A DNA stretch of 64,000 bases, taken from Apus apus. Taxonomy: Eukaryota; Chordata; Aves; Apodiformes; Apodidae. The stretch spans positions 65,492,905 to 65,556,904 of the forward strand of contig NC_067312.1 in NCBI RefSeq assembly GCF_020740795.1, in the 5' to 3' direction. Each line of letters begins with the position of its first letter. The stretch's first letter is position 1. Under the pieces are notes generated by a model. That model saw only the letters and a program-made list of their open reading frames with translations, was not told the DNA's origin and searched no databases. The position numbers and the translations under genes were made by a program. Positions 14,401 through 26,884 of this stretch are shown here, one piece after another.

Positions 14401-17400
14401 CTGAGATAAAGGCCAGCCACGTGGTGTCCTGGATATGATCATCTTTAATGACATTCTTTGGAGGCACTCACCTTGTCACACATCAGAGAGTGTGAAATGG
14501 TGTCAGATATTGCTCAGACCAGAATTTAATCTGATACAGATCAGCTGAGACTCAAATGTCCTTGTGCTGGTTTTATGCCAACCTAAACAAATACTAAGCC
14601 TTGAGTTTCTTTATACCTGCATTTCCTACAGGGCACACACTGAAAGGTACTTATCAGTCATTAACAATGAAATAGACTTATCCCATAAGAGGAAGTCTCA
14701 GAACAATTGTCAAGAAATGCAAACTTTTTTTTTTGCAGTCTCAGGGATAATGCTTTTTAATATATATATTCTGACTTGTCAAAATGTCCAACATATTCCA
14801 ATATCTTTTGCTCTGAGAGATGTGTATTTGTAAAATCAAAAAACCCGTAAGAATCTAGGCCCATTTAGCACGGACTATGTGAATTACTGGGCTTATTGCC
14901 CTCAGTTTTCTTTGTGCCTGAATTACTGAGGTCCTTCTTTGAATCTTGCTATGAGACACAAGGGGTAGACCTCCTAATTAATTTGTACTGCTTCTGAAAC
15001 TACCTGTCTTCATAAATGCATGGGCTATTTCCTTAAATCATGGAAAGGATCTCTTAATATTGCCCATGGCCCCATGTATTAATGGGAAGTGTAGCTGCAA
15101 GACGGCATTTCTTTTGAAAACAATTTATTACTAATTAGGAAGGTCTTCAGATAAATGCATAGAGACAGATGCTCAGCCAAACCTTAAAGTGACAAACACT
15201 TAATGTTCTTTTGCAGATGTTTAGTTAGTGTTATTTTAATACCTTTTCTGGCACCACCAGAAGCAGAAGATTTACAAAGTCAGTCATGCAAGTGTTGTCT
15301 GAGTCTTGAGCTAACCTATGGTTGCAACATTTATTTGAGTCAATAATTTTGCCTACCTGGAGAAAAACTTCACATACTGATGGGACTGGTTCTCACAGAT
15401 CTCTGTGGATACAGGAACAATGAAAGAAGAGGGAGGATGCTCAGTCTACAGACAGTGAAAGACACAAGAAAATGTCTTGCCGTTCATAAAAAAAAAGAAC
15501 TCAGGAAAAGTAAGTATTAGGTTTGACTACTTATGTGTGTTGTGGATTTATTGTTAAAATTTTCAGCTAGAGGAAGTGTTTGGGGCTGGTCAGAACAACA
15601 TTCATGAAGAACTCACATTGAGCAGAACTGCAACAAGTAGGACTTCTGTGGTAAATATTTAATCAATGGGGACAACTCTGTCTTTGCGGGTTTGAGAGGA
15701 TTGGCCAAGTGTGAAAAGAGGAACTTTTGCTACCCCTTGCCACCCACACGCTTCCTCATCAGCACTGAACTTGATAACGTGGCCTGTGAAAGACATCTGT
15801 CTGCCCTACACCCTTGCTGATGGCAGCATCTATACCATACCCAGTGCTGAGTTCTGCAAACCCTGTGAAGGTGTGCTTTGCACCCCATGTTAGCTGTATG
15901 ACCAAATGCCCTCTGCTTCATTGCTCCTTGGTGATTATTTTCTTTGCTGTGGAGACCTGATGCCTGTCCTGTATGCAGAAATTAAACACAGAAATAAAAC
16001 CTCTAACCTAAAAAAGCAGTTGAGGTGAATGTTCATTGGAAAATTACTCAAGGTCTTTAGTGGCTGAGGTCCCTCTGTGGCATCAGGGATGTGGAGAAAG
16101 GAAAAACACCTCTGGAGACTGGAGAGAGCAGTGGGCTGAACATGTGCTGGCATGAGATACTGCATTGGTCATTCAAAAACCAGTGTGAGGAGTAGGGACC
16201 TCCACTTTCAACACCATCTTTAGCTTTGGTAGACATTGAGCCTGTAATTCTCCCAACATGCTGGCTTTGCCAAGCACATCACACCTATTCTTTCTGCCTG
16301 TAGGGCTACACATGAGCTGCAGGAAAAAAAGTTGCCAGGCAGCAACTCGTACTCTGCACATTTTGCAAGGCTTGCACGCACAAATTCAGGTGGGTCTCCC
16401 CTTGAGGCTGTCAGTCTGGAAATCTCAAGCAGGCATGTGCAAGGAGCAGAAGGAGGAGGATGAGCCCTGGTCTCCTGTTTTGCTAAAGGCGGGAATCCAT
16501 GGGAAGACTTAGAGATGTCTATGGTGTCTCTGAGTGTGCTGTGGAGTGGAGAGCTCTGAAATAAGAAAGGTGAAGAACAAACAAAAAGCCTTATCAGCTA
16601 TGCTGGAGTTAACAGAAAGTACACACAGGGCTGGGAGCAGTTCATACTTCCCCATCTAGACTGTGGCCCTTGGCTTTCTCACCCACCCAGACAAAATACT
16701 GGCTCCAGATCTCAATGGCAAGGGAGTGGGTCCTGTGGGGGTGAAAAAAATACCTGTTGAGTTCTACTTCAGTTTCTTGGAGCTAGTTATAGACTCTCCA
16801 GGCATCCCCCAGAAAGATGGAGAGAATCTGGTGGGGTTTTCACAACACCCTGGCAACATTTGTGTTGAGAGAGCAGCACTGTCTCTGCAGGGTGCTGAAG
16901 AGTCTGCAGAGGCAGATTTAGCAGGGTATGGGTTACACAGGGCTGTGCTTTTCCTCTCTAAGTGTTATTTGTAATTACTATTGGCAGCTATGCCTTCTTT
17001 TGCAGCTGGAAGTGGGCAGCTGCCTGAGGGACTGTCTCTGCCCTCCTGAGATGGTGTTGTTCTGCAAGCAGGCATGATAAGGTGCCTGAATCATACCATA
17101 CCAAAGGCCTGGCATCCGCCTGAGTCATTGTTTTGCTGCCACGATTTACAATTCCTTCCTGTTTTGGAGCATCTGGGGGTTTCTTATCCTTGTGAGCTGC
17201 CCACAGCACTTTGACAACAGACTGAGGTGCAAATTCAAGAGTTGGCTGGGTACAGTATTGTTTATTTCCTAGGAAATCTCACAGTTACTGTCCGTTTCAA
17301 ATAAGCATGAAATAAAAGAAACTGTTGAAATGCCCTTCAGGAATGAACACTTTGAAAGCACTCTGGGTCAACTGCTGTAAAAAAATGTGAGGCAAGATTT

Positions 17401-17532
17401 TTATTTGATTTAGAAACCACCTTCCCCCAGATGCTCTTTTGCAGGGATCCACTCTCCTGTCATTTCCTGCTGTGCATCTGAACTGTTTGGCTGCCAACAC
17501 AACCAGAGTAAAGAAACCCAGAATTCTGGTAA
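8456..17532. other. Intergenic DNA, no gene recognised
   Basis: About 9 kb without a supportable coding region. Open frames are below about 135 codons and show no domain, repeat or splice context. I found no clear LINE, LTR or RNA gene. Short poly-A or poly-T tracts occur, for example near 13179 and 14726. Confidence 0.45.
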
Positions 17533-18521
17533 TCACAGAATCTTTATGGTTGGAAAAGACTGCTAAGATAATCTTGTCGAGGAGGAATCTGTGACCCAGG
17601 AGGAAAAAAAAATAATTTAAAAAAATTTACAAAAACCACCAGCAAACAAACAACACAACAACACCCACTATGCCCACTAGAGCATGTTCTCAAGTGTCAT
17701 ATCTACATGTTTTTTGAACACCTCCAGGGATGGTGACTCCACCACCTCCACGGGTAGGCTGTTCCAGCACCTGACCACTCTTACAGTAAATAAATTCTTC
17801 CTAATATCGAATCTAAAGCTCCTTTGTTGCAACTTCAGGCCATTTCTTCTGATCCTGTTGTTATTTACTTGGGAGGAGAGGCCAACCCCCACCTTACTAC
17901 AACGTCATTTGTAGAAAGCAATGAGGTGTCCCCTCAGCCTCCTCTTCTCAAAACTAAATAATCACAGTTTCCTTAGCCTCTCCTCACAGGCCTCGTTCTC
18001 TAGACCCTTCATTACCTTGTTTGCTCTTCTCTGGACAAGCTCCAGCAACTCAATATCCTTCTTGTAATGAGGGGATCAGAACTGAACACAGTGCTCAAGG
18101 TGCAGCCTCACCAGTGCCAAGCACAGGAGCACGATCACTCTCCTACTCCTGCTGGCCATGCTATTACTCATACAAGCCAGGATGCTGGTGGCCTTTTTGG
18201 CCACCTGGGCACATTTCTGGCTCATGTTCAGCTGGCTGTCCACCAGCACCCCCAGGTTCTTTAACTCTGGGCAGCTTTCTGGCCATTGCCCTAAGCCTGT
18301 GTTGCATGGGGTTGTGACCAAAGTGCAGGACCTGGCACTTGGTCTCACTGAACCTCATATAATTGCCCTTGGTCCATCAATCCAGCCCGTCTAGGTTCCC
18401 CTGTAGAGCCTTCATACTGTCAAGCAGATCAACATTCTGGCCCAATTTGGTGTTATCTGCAAAGTGACTGAGGGAGCACTCAATCCTCTCATCTAGATCA
18501 TTATTGAAGATATTGAGTAAG
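17533..18521 (-). mobile_element. CR1 LINE 3' fragment
   Basis: Minus-strand CR1 of about 1 kb. The tail at 17533-17575 carries the diverged end (AATCACAGAATC then GGTTGGAAAAGAC). Above it come the C-terminal coding region with FDIRKNLFTVRVVRCWNSLP (reverse frame 17677-17892) and the [16 protein letters not shown] segment (18076-18348). The left part of the reverse transcriptase reaches about 18521. Numerous indels mark it as an older copy than those at 22.8 and 50.7 kb. Confidence 0.92.
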
Positions 18522-21500
18522 ACTTTAAGATTTTAATATTACTATACATTTATGATATTATTTTCTTCAAAGCCCTTTATAGATCTTACATAGTAATTTC
18601 ACTAAAATATCTCTAGATCTACACTAATACAGGAGAAATAATATCTCGTAACAACTTTGACTGGGGTGTAAAGATTTAAAGGCAACAATGCCGACAGGAA
18701 AGACCCATGAAATTGTTCATGTATAGCTTTGTGTATTCCCTGAATTTCACATTGTTATCTTAGGAGAAGAAAAATAAAAAGCTGTTTAATTTGCAGTTCC
18801 ATTAGCTGCAAATGCCACCAGCTGATGGCTGTCATCATCCTAAATTGTGAGACCTCTTACCTCTCTTATCCTTACTGTAGCCTTGCAATGCTTGTACTTC
18901 ATCCACAGTTTTCCTGTCAGCTACCCAGAGGTTCCCAACAAATATGTATCATCCTACCCAACAGATCACAAGCCTCCCTGCTTGAGCTCCCCACTGTTCT
19001 GAGTTCAGAGTTTGGAAACTCTGCCTGGATGCAGTGTACAGTCTGGGTTCTACAACACCTGTCCCTCTCCTCAGGGATGGAGCTGTGGTCAGTCAGGGCT
19101 TGGTACCTGGGACCTGGGGACTGCATCTTACACAAATTAACCTTGAATTACTGAAAGCAATGCACTGGTGGCTGCAAAGAATACAGTGCATGTTGCAAAA
19201 CTTGGGGTCCTCTGTAAGTCCACTGGTGTCTCACTCTGATCTTCTAGGACTAGGTCAGCAGCTTGGAGCTCTACATGACTTTCGTTCACACCTTTCCCCG
19301 AAGGGTGATATTCACTTTTGTACAGGGCATCAACTAAATTTAGTGTGAGAATTTGAGAGTGCAGGTCTTTTGCTGGCCTCTGGTGTTTGTTTGAATCTGA
19401 AGTTCAGTTTTGCAAACTATTCACACTTGTCTGATGTGTTTTGCTTGTGCTTCTTCTGGCTAATTTCCATCACAGTCCAAGCCATGGCCTGACATTCATT
19501 GAAACAGATATTTCAGGGATAGTCAGCCTTTGCTTTGAGGAAGATGAGGCTGGACAGACTTCATCACTTCCCCTGCAGTGTTATATGGGTGTTAAACCAC
19601 AGCTGGGTGCAATGGCACATCTCCAGAGAAGCCCTGCAGAAAGGCAAAATGGCTTTAACTGACAGCAACAGCATCAGACTGTCCTCTCACTGTGTATCTG
19701 GTCTCGCCTGACCTTTTTTTCTTAGGGTTTCCCCATAAGGATTCCTATACAGTACAGAGCACTGAGTTCACTACTTCTGTCCTGCAGAGGAGATGCTGCC
19801 ACAGCTGTTGGGTATATCTTTACAGTTCCAAGAAGAGAGAACTTTATAATACTTTTGATGTCAGACCATGAGCTTGACTAGTTAGGAGCTTGTTGTGATA
19901 AAGCTCAGATAAAGATAGAACAAATTACAAGTCCTGTACAAAGAACACTCTGTATTTCAGACCAGTCACCTTTCCTGCTGACCATCAGCCAAGTTATTAC
20001 ATCCTTGTATAAAAAAGTCGATATTGCACCTTTGTGTGCAAACAGCACAAGTATTTTGCTATCAGCTGTGATTGTCAAAAAGGAAATGTGTGGCAAACAG
20101 GATGCAATCGGGCAGTTCACACGATGGGCAAGACTGTCTCACCGGAAGGGTTACAGTGAGGTGAATTTCTCGTTGTTGCTAAAGCTTTGTCCAAATGTAT
20201 TTATGTATGCTTAGTTTTGGGCTTTGGCAGGAAGCTTTAATGCAGAAACAGCATGCCCTTCCGTTCTCCATGTGCTTGAAAGCTCTTTTGGTGTGAGTCA
20301 TCGGAATTCTGTGGTTTGTGTATCCTGAGAGGAGAAGGGCTCTCCGTGATTATCAGACACCACAAAAAAAAAAAAAGAAAAAAAGAAAAAAAAAAAAAGA
20401 AAAAAAAAACAAAGCAGCAGTTTGAAAATAAAATTACAAGAAAATTCATAATTTCATAGGGGATGTCTTCTTATGGCTTTTACTCTTCTGCTGTAAGTTC
20501 AATGTTTCATGTGGAGGTGTTGTGAGTGTGCATGGTCCTGTGTAGTTTTGCTTCACAGGTGCACATCATTTTTCAGAAGTGCCACTGTTTGCTGGAGAGA
20601 AACTCTTAAGCTCTTCATGAGCTTAAGAAAACAGACTTAGAAAATAAGGCTCCTTGAAACAAAAGAGTCATTCTGAATGGTTGCCCATGAGCTGAACTGA
20701 TGTGCAAACCTGTGTTGCTGTGTGATGCTACTCAGCAGCTGTCCAGGTGATTTTATCTTACTAGACATGACAGGTAGATGTCCATTGCCATCAGCTTTCT
20801 CCTAATGCATCAATGGCACAAAGTGGACTAAACCAAATCTATTTACCCAAAGGCATGTGGATTCCTTGTGGTGTTTTCTGAAGATGGTTCTCGGCAACTG
20901 TTATTGTTTTCTTAGCGTTTATACCCTGCAGAAATCAGGGGGCATTAATGGTCCTGTTATTGTGTCAAATGTGTCACATTAACCAACTGGATGAAGAATT
21001 AAAACTGATGGGTTTTAATCTCCTGTTAACTCCAGAATGAATCTATCACTGTGTGAGACTTCCAACGTTTTATGAAATGCTTTCCCAAAAAAGAAAAAAG
21101 AATCAGGAGGAATCTCTCACTGATGTGATTGGTGTGTATGTGCCTGAGGGGCTGTAAATTGCTTGAGCAGAAGAAGTGCCCTTCGAGAAAGCTCTTGTCT
21201 TCCTGGCAGTGGTCTGGAGGGGGAGAAACCAGAAAACAAAAAGGCATATGATTCTATAATAAAACAACTCCATGGAACTAATTGTTGCTGACTAATTTAG
21301 CAAGCTTGTAAAGCTGAACAACACTTTGGAGAATTGTGGTACGAGTTTATTTAGAAAAATTAAACAGTCGTGTCACCTTCTCAACGATCTTTCATCCCAC
21401 AGAGCTGGATCTTCTAAAAAATGTACAGAAAATCCAAATTCTTGGAAGTGCCTGGAACACTGAGACTTGTGCAGTGTTTGAAGGATGAGTACAGAATCCA

Positions 21501-22770
21501 TAGGCTGAACTTGGAAGTGATGTTCTTACAATACTTCTCCTGTGTTTAAAGGGATTCTTTACAGACAGCAACCAAGCTGCTTTTTCACTGGAGGATATGT
21601 GCCTGTCCCTTACCCAAGGGCAGAGGCAATCCAGCATCAGCAACAACTCTGTGAAGCAGTCAACTGCTGCAGCGGTGTTGCCGTGGCACAGCCCACACTA
21701 CTGCTCTGTCGTGTCCTGTAAGCAATGTCTGTACAGGCATCCAGAGCCACATTACCCAGCCCACAGCATTTGAGTCTGGAGAAAAGCTCCAGTGTGCTGC
21801 TACTTAAGTAGGAGTCTCTCAGTGTATGAGTAAGACCAATAGACTATCTAGTGTAGTGAAGTGTGTCATAGTGTGAAATAGCAACTGTTGTCTGTGTGTA
21901 TTGTACTTTAAAGGAAGCTTATTTTCCACGTCTTTTCTCTTGACAGTCCTTTTATCAGTAACAATGTCTGTCAATTTTAGAAAATATGATTGGAGATTCT
22001 ACTGATCTTAGAAAGAGGATAGAGTTATAAAAGACTGTGGTGTCTTTTATGGTCATAGGACATAAATGAGGTCAGTGTCAAAGTAAAATATAATTTATGT
22101 GAACATCTGGGTGACATCCAAAGTCTTTGGTTAAAAAGAAATGCAATGAAGAAGAGAGTTGCAGCCAACAAAATGCTAGTCATAATAAAGTTAAGTACAG
22201 TTGGTGAAATTCTTCTCAGCTGAGGTAAAAATGGCAGACTACTCTTGATTTCCGTTTGGGCAGTGTTTCACTTTAAGTCTGAACCCAGCAATTTAGGGAA
22301 GAGAAACTTAAAAGGTGGTTAACTTGGAAAACGGCAAAAAGTTTAATGAAGTGTTACCCAGGAGGATGAGGTTGAACTCCATTTAACCTAGGATCTTGTG
22401 TAATTGGGATTCTGTTAGAGAGGATTATACAGATTTCTATAGGGTGTTGATTCATTCTTATATAAATTTGATAGGGACTCTCCATAAACCTCCCAAGGCA
22501 TACACAGAAAACTGGTCATGAGCTGTGTTAGAGTGTTCTGCAGCAACCTTAGGAACTGTAACTAAACACTTAAATTTCCCACATAGAGCCTGATGCACTG
22601 GAAATGTACAGCAACATTTGCAGTGGCTTAGTTGTTTATTGTTCTAAAAATATAGGGCTCGTTTTAGCAATCATATAAGCTATTTGGAAACACTGTGCTG
22701 ATCACCTGTGTCCCATACATTTGAAAAGAAATGGTTTGTAATTTATTTTTCATTTTGGAGAAATTTGAAG
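18522..22770. other. Intergenic DNA with an A-rich tract
   Basis: No gene is recognised. A purine tract of A runs broken by single Gs lies at about 20366-20410. The rest is unremarkable AT-rich sequence with short unrelated open frames. Confidence 0.45.
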
Positions 22771-23870
22771 TTCATAGAATCATAGAATCATAGAATCATA
22801 GAATCATAGAGGTTGGAAGGGACCTCGAAAGATCATCTAGTCCAACCCCCCCGCCAGAGCAGGGTCACCCAGAGCACATCACACAGGAAGGCGTCCACTC
22901 CACAACCTCTCTGGGCAGCCTGTTACAGGGCTCTGTCACTCTCACAGTAAAAAATTTTTTTCTGATATTCACCTTAAACCTCCTATGCTCCAATTTGTAT
23001 CCATTACTCCTTGTCCTATCACTGGTCATCACTGAAAAAAGCTTAACTCCATCTTCTTGACACTCACCCTTTACGTATCTGTAAACATTGATGAGGTCAC
23101 CCCTCAGTCTCCTTTTCTCTAAACTAAAGAGACCCAGCTCCCTCAGCCTTTCCTCATAAGGAAGATGTTCCACTCCCTTCATCATCTTTGTGGCTCTGTG
23201 CTGGACTCTTTCAAGCACTTCCTCTGTACCCTCATCCAGGTCATTGATGAAGATGTTGAACAACACCGGTCCCAGTACCGACCCCTGAGGGACTCCACTA
23301 GTCACAGGCCTCCAACTAGATTTTGCCCCATTGACTACAACTCTCTGACTTCTTCCTTTCAACCAGTTCTTGATCCACCTCACTGCCTGATCATCAAACC
23401 CATACTTGATCAACTTATCTACAAGGATGCTGTGGGAGACAGTGTCAAATGCTTTACTGAAATCAAGATAGACCACATCCACTGCTCTACCATCATCTAT
23501 CCACCTAGTAATTTCCTCATAGAAGGCTATGAGGTTAGTCAAACATGACTTCCCCTTGGTAAAACCATGTTGACTGCTCTTGATGACCCCCATCTCCTTG
23601 ATATGCCTAGAGATAGTGCCAAGGACAAGTTGTTCCATCACCTTTCCAGGGATGGAGTTGAGGCTGACCAGTCTATAGTTACCCGGGTCCTCCTTCTTGC
23701 CCTTCTTGCAGACTGGAGTGACATTTGCTATCCTCCAGTCCTCAGGCACCTCTCCAGTTACCCATGACTTACTGAAGATGATGGAGAGTGGACTAGCAAT
23801 GACCTCTGCCAGCTCCCTCAGCACCCTTGGATGCATTTCATCCGGAAGCAAAATGTCAGCCCGAGAAAAT
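22771..23870 (-). mobile_element. CR1 LINE with in-frame internal deletion
   Basis: Minus-strand CR1, relatively young. The tail at 22772-22803 is four copies of CATAGAAT. A single open frame (22865-23893, reverse) holds the reverse-transcriptase start ([16 protein letters not shown]), the [20 protein letters not shown] region, the [17 protein letters not shown] motif and [11 protein letters not shown]. Right after [10 protein letters not shown] it jumps to [16 protein letters not shown] of the C-terminal region. The piece with the catalytic FADD box and the thumb is missing, yet the frame stays open. It is therefore catalytically dead. Confidence 0.95.
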
Positions 23871-23894
23871 GGAGGCCTTTCATGTGGATGCAAA

Positions 23895-24856
23895 AATCTG
23901 TGGTTGATTTTGCTGTATTTAAATTGCCATGTAATTGATTCTGAATCACAAAAAACAGAGTTCCTTCCTATTTTGCACCAAGTATTTTCCTATGTTCTCG
24001 TTCCAGTACTGAGTGAAGTCAGGAGAAGCGCATAACTCGTTTTTTCTTCATTACATGGAACTTGTTTAATTGTAGGAAATTAAATAACAGAACATCTCAG
24101 AAGAACAAGAAAACCTGTTTGTGTGCTGATTTGAGTGAGCAACATGTTCCATTGAGGTTAAGTGAATACTGGACCAAGTTATTATGTTCTATCAGAACTG
24201 GCCTCCTTGTTGACAGTCCCGAAGATTAATGAGAAGTACTGGGTGCCCAGCCCCTCCCAACCACTTGGCATCTTTTTCATTCCCACCTCTACCAGACTGA
24301 TGTTTTTATGACTCCTTGTTACTTTCCATAATCATATCTGAGGGGGATATACGTCTGCTCTACAAGTTTTTCCCTAGTGGAAACCCTTACCAGGCAAGTG
24401 ACAAACATCAAGTGTCTTGCTGAAATTGGGAAAATGAGGCTTGACTCCAGTCTCTCTCCCTCTTTTCAAGCAAGATGACATAAAGCACCAAAGGTGCCTG
24501 AGGTTGAAGGGCATGACTGTGCAAGCCTCCTGTAGGCTGATAAGCTGGCTGTTGCAATCCACCATTTGCCGTTTTATCGTTAGCAGTCAAAAAGTAGTAG
24601 CAATTGCCAGCTGATGCAGAGCTTCTGGAGAAGTCTGTATAGGTATTTAGAAGGAAAATCCATTTTTTTAGTGGTTATAATGTGCTCGCTTTTGTGTACA
24701 CTATTTTGTGTACACCATTTATGTACACCATGTTACACAACATACTAAGTCTCATTTCTTTTGGAGGATTTCCTTCACGATGAGATCCTTTCTACCAGTA
24801 AAGGTACTTTTAACAACGTGCCCTGCAGATGGGAAGAGTGGCTTAAAGCTAAAATT
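23895..24856. other. Intergenic DNA, nothing recognised
   Basis: About 1 kb between a CR1 and a microsatellite, with no gene, RNA or mobile element that I can support. Confidence 0.4.
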
Positions 24857-24857
<1 letters not shown>

Positions 24858-24900
<43 letters not shown>

Positions 24901-24970
24901 AATATATATGTATGTATACACCTATAAATATATATGTATATACATATATATGTATGTATATATATGTATG
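24858..24970. repeat. (TA)n microsatellite, partly degenerate
   Basis: Uninterrupted TA dinucleotides run at about 24860-24892, followed by degenerate TATATG/TATACA sequence to about 24970. A T-rich stretch with TTTG and GGGG interruptions continues to about 25080. Confidence 0.9.
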
Positions 24971-25615
24971 GGGTCGGGTTTTTAATTATTTTTGGTTGTT
25001 TTTTTTAATTTTAATTTTTGTTTGTTTGGGGTTTTTTTGTTTATTTTTTTTGTTTGGGGCTTTTTTTGTTTGTTTTTTACTTAGCTTTCCCCTTCACTAT
25101 GTGTGCTGGTAGCTCAGACTTCTGATGGAATGTGCTTAGTGCTACCTAAGCACAAAGTTGCTGTAGTAAGATCTTTATTCATTTTAATATATGGGATTTT
25201 TGTGTATATTAGCAGTGACACTACGCTTTGAACTCAACAGGATGTCAAATTAAAAAAATAAATATCCATATAACTTTTATGAACAGTAAAAGTGATAGGC
25301 AGTGATAGGCATCAAGAAGAGAGATATCTAAGCAGAGACCCATCCTCAGACATACCTGTTTCTCTGTATTTCCTAAACTAGGCGGAATTGCAGCTAAATT
25401 TCTGCTTGAAGCCAACTTTTACTTCATAAATCCAAGAAGGTAAACAATGGAAAAGCTCCTTTTCTTTCTTTTAGAGCATCTTTCTCTGGCCTTCATGACT
25501 GCTAGCTCTGGATGAAGAAGACACATCTAATTTCTGCATTTCTTACTGTTACCTCCTCCTGGAAAGCAACTGGTGCTCCTGTGAGTAACCAAAACAAAAC
25601 TGCAAAGGAAGATAT

Positions 25616-25720
25616 TTTTATTTTATTTTATTTTATTTTATTTTATTTTATTTTATTTTATTTTATTTTATTTTATTTTATTTTATTTTATTTTATTTTA
25701 TTTTATTTTATTTTATTTTT
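25616..25720. repeat. (TTTTA)n pentanucleotide microsatellite
   Basis: About 21 almost perfect tandem copies of TTTTA. The uniformity suggests a young, length-variable locus. Confidence 0.97.
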
Positions 25721-26789
25721 TAGATTTGCTGGTGTCCTTCTTATAGCTATTCAACTTTGTCCACAGAGTGATCTTTATTCTTTCATGGCCCTCTGGGAAT
25801 ACCTCCTAAACGACCCGTGAACCTTTGTTATGTAAAGAAAGTCCTACTAGAGCCAGGATCATGAATATCTGTGACTTGGATTTGAATCATCTAGACGTGT
25901 CAAATTAATGAGCCCATGGATTCCTTGTCCTGCTTTTTTCAACACTTCATCCTCGGTGTCTGACCAGTTCCTAGAGCAGGAGATATCCCTCCCATCCACC
26001 ACATTAGTTGTTCCACTGGACTCCTCTTCAGCCTTCCAAAAGCTACAGTCTTCCTCAGTAAAGAGACATATCTAACGTGTGCATTTGTGCATTGGCAGAG
26101 CAAGAGCTGGACTTGCAGCTAAATGCTGCATGTGACATGTATCATCCAGTGACATGAGCAGAGACAACACCATGTGCCTCTATAAGAGCATGGAAAAGAA
26201 GCAAGAACTTCAGGAAAGTGCAAACTGAATGTGGGATGAGAAACCAAGTCAACGTGATTATTGTGAAAGAAAGTAAACAGTTAAGTTCCAGTTTTACCCT
26301 GAGCGTCTGGCTGAAAATCAGTTTGCTTTATGATTAAGAATGTTCTTTTCAGGTGTTCGACTGAAGAATGTGAAAATCAGCAGTAGAAAGATGAATCAGA
26401 GTCTCTTGCGGTTAGTCTGTAAATTCCCACGGCATAATGTAATATAATCATGCCCCAGGACCTGACTTCCTCTGCATTGAGAAGGTCCAACACCACCACC
26501 AAGGCAAGCTTATCTCTGCACATACGGATGTATGTGTCTTGGAACTATGGATCAATTTCTTGTAAAGAAGGATGTAACAGGCCTTGTGAGAGAGCTCATG
26601 GGCCACAGAGAAAGGAGTATATAGTCCAGTGGCTACATAAAGGGATTATTACAGGCTGCTTGGTAAATGGCAGTAGATTTTTGTGGAAGATAAGCCTTAT
26701 TAATAACAAATATGAAAGCTATTTAGGAGGAGGATTTCAGCTGTATAAAGACGATAGTGACTAGATCAGTCACTGTTCTAACAGGAGGT

Positions 26790-26882
26790 GCTCCTGCCTG
26801 TGGCAAGGGTCTTGGAAATAGATGATCATTAGAGTCTCTTCCAACCTAAACTATTTTATGATTCTATGATTCTGTGATATGT
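26790..26882 (+). mobile_element. Short CR1 3' tail, plus strand
   Basis: The sequence reads GTCTTGGAAATAGATGATCA, then CTTCCAACCTAAAC, then ATGATTCTATGATTCTGTGA, which is the end of a CR1 3' UTR with its terminal octamer repeat. It is the only plus-strand CR1 I see here. The upstream end is diverged and approximate. Confidence 0.8.
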
Positions 26883-26884
26883 CC

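Noticed and set aside
22865-23893. A 342-codon open frame as a host gene
   Set aside because: It contains CR1 reverse-transcriptase motifs ([22 protein letters not shown]) and a CR1 3' tail, so it is a retrotransposon.
25512-25820. Frame with repeated FILFY
   Set aside because: It is the translation of the (TTTTA)n microsatellite.
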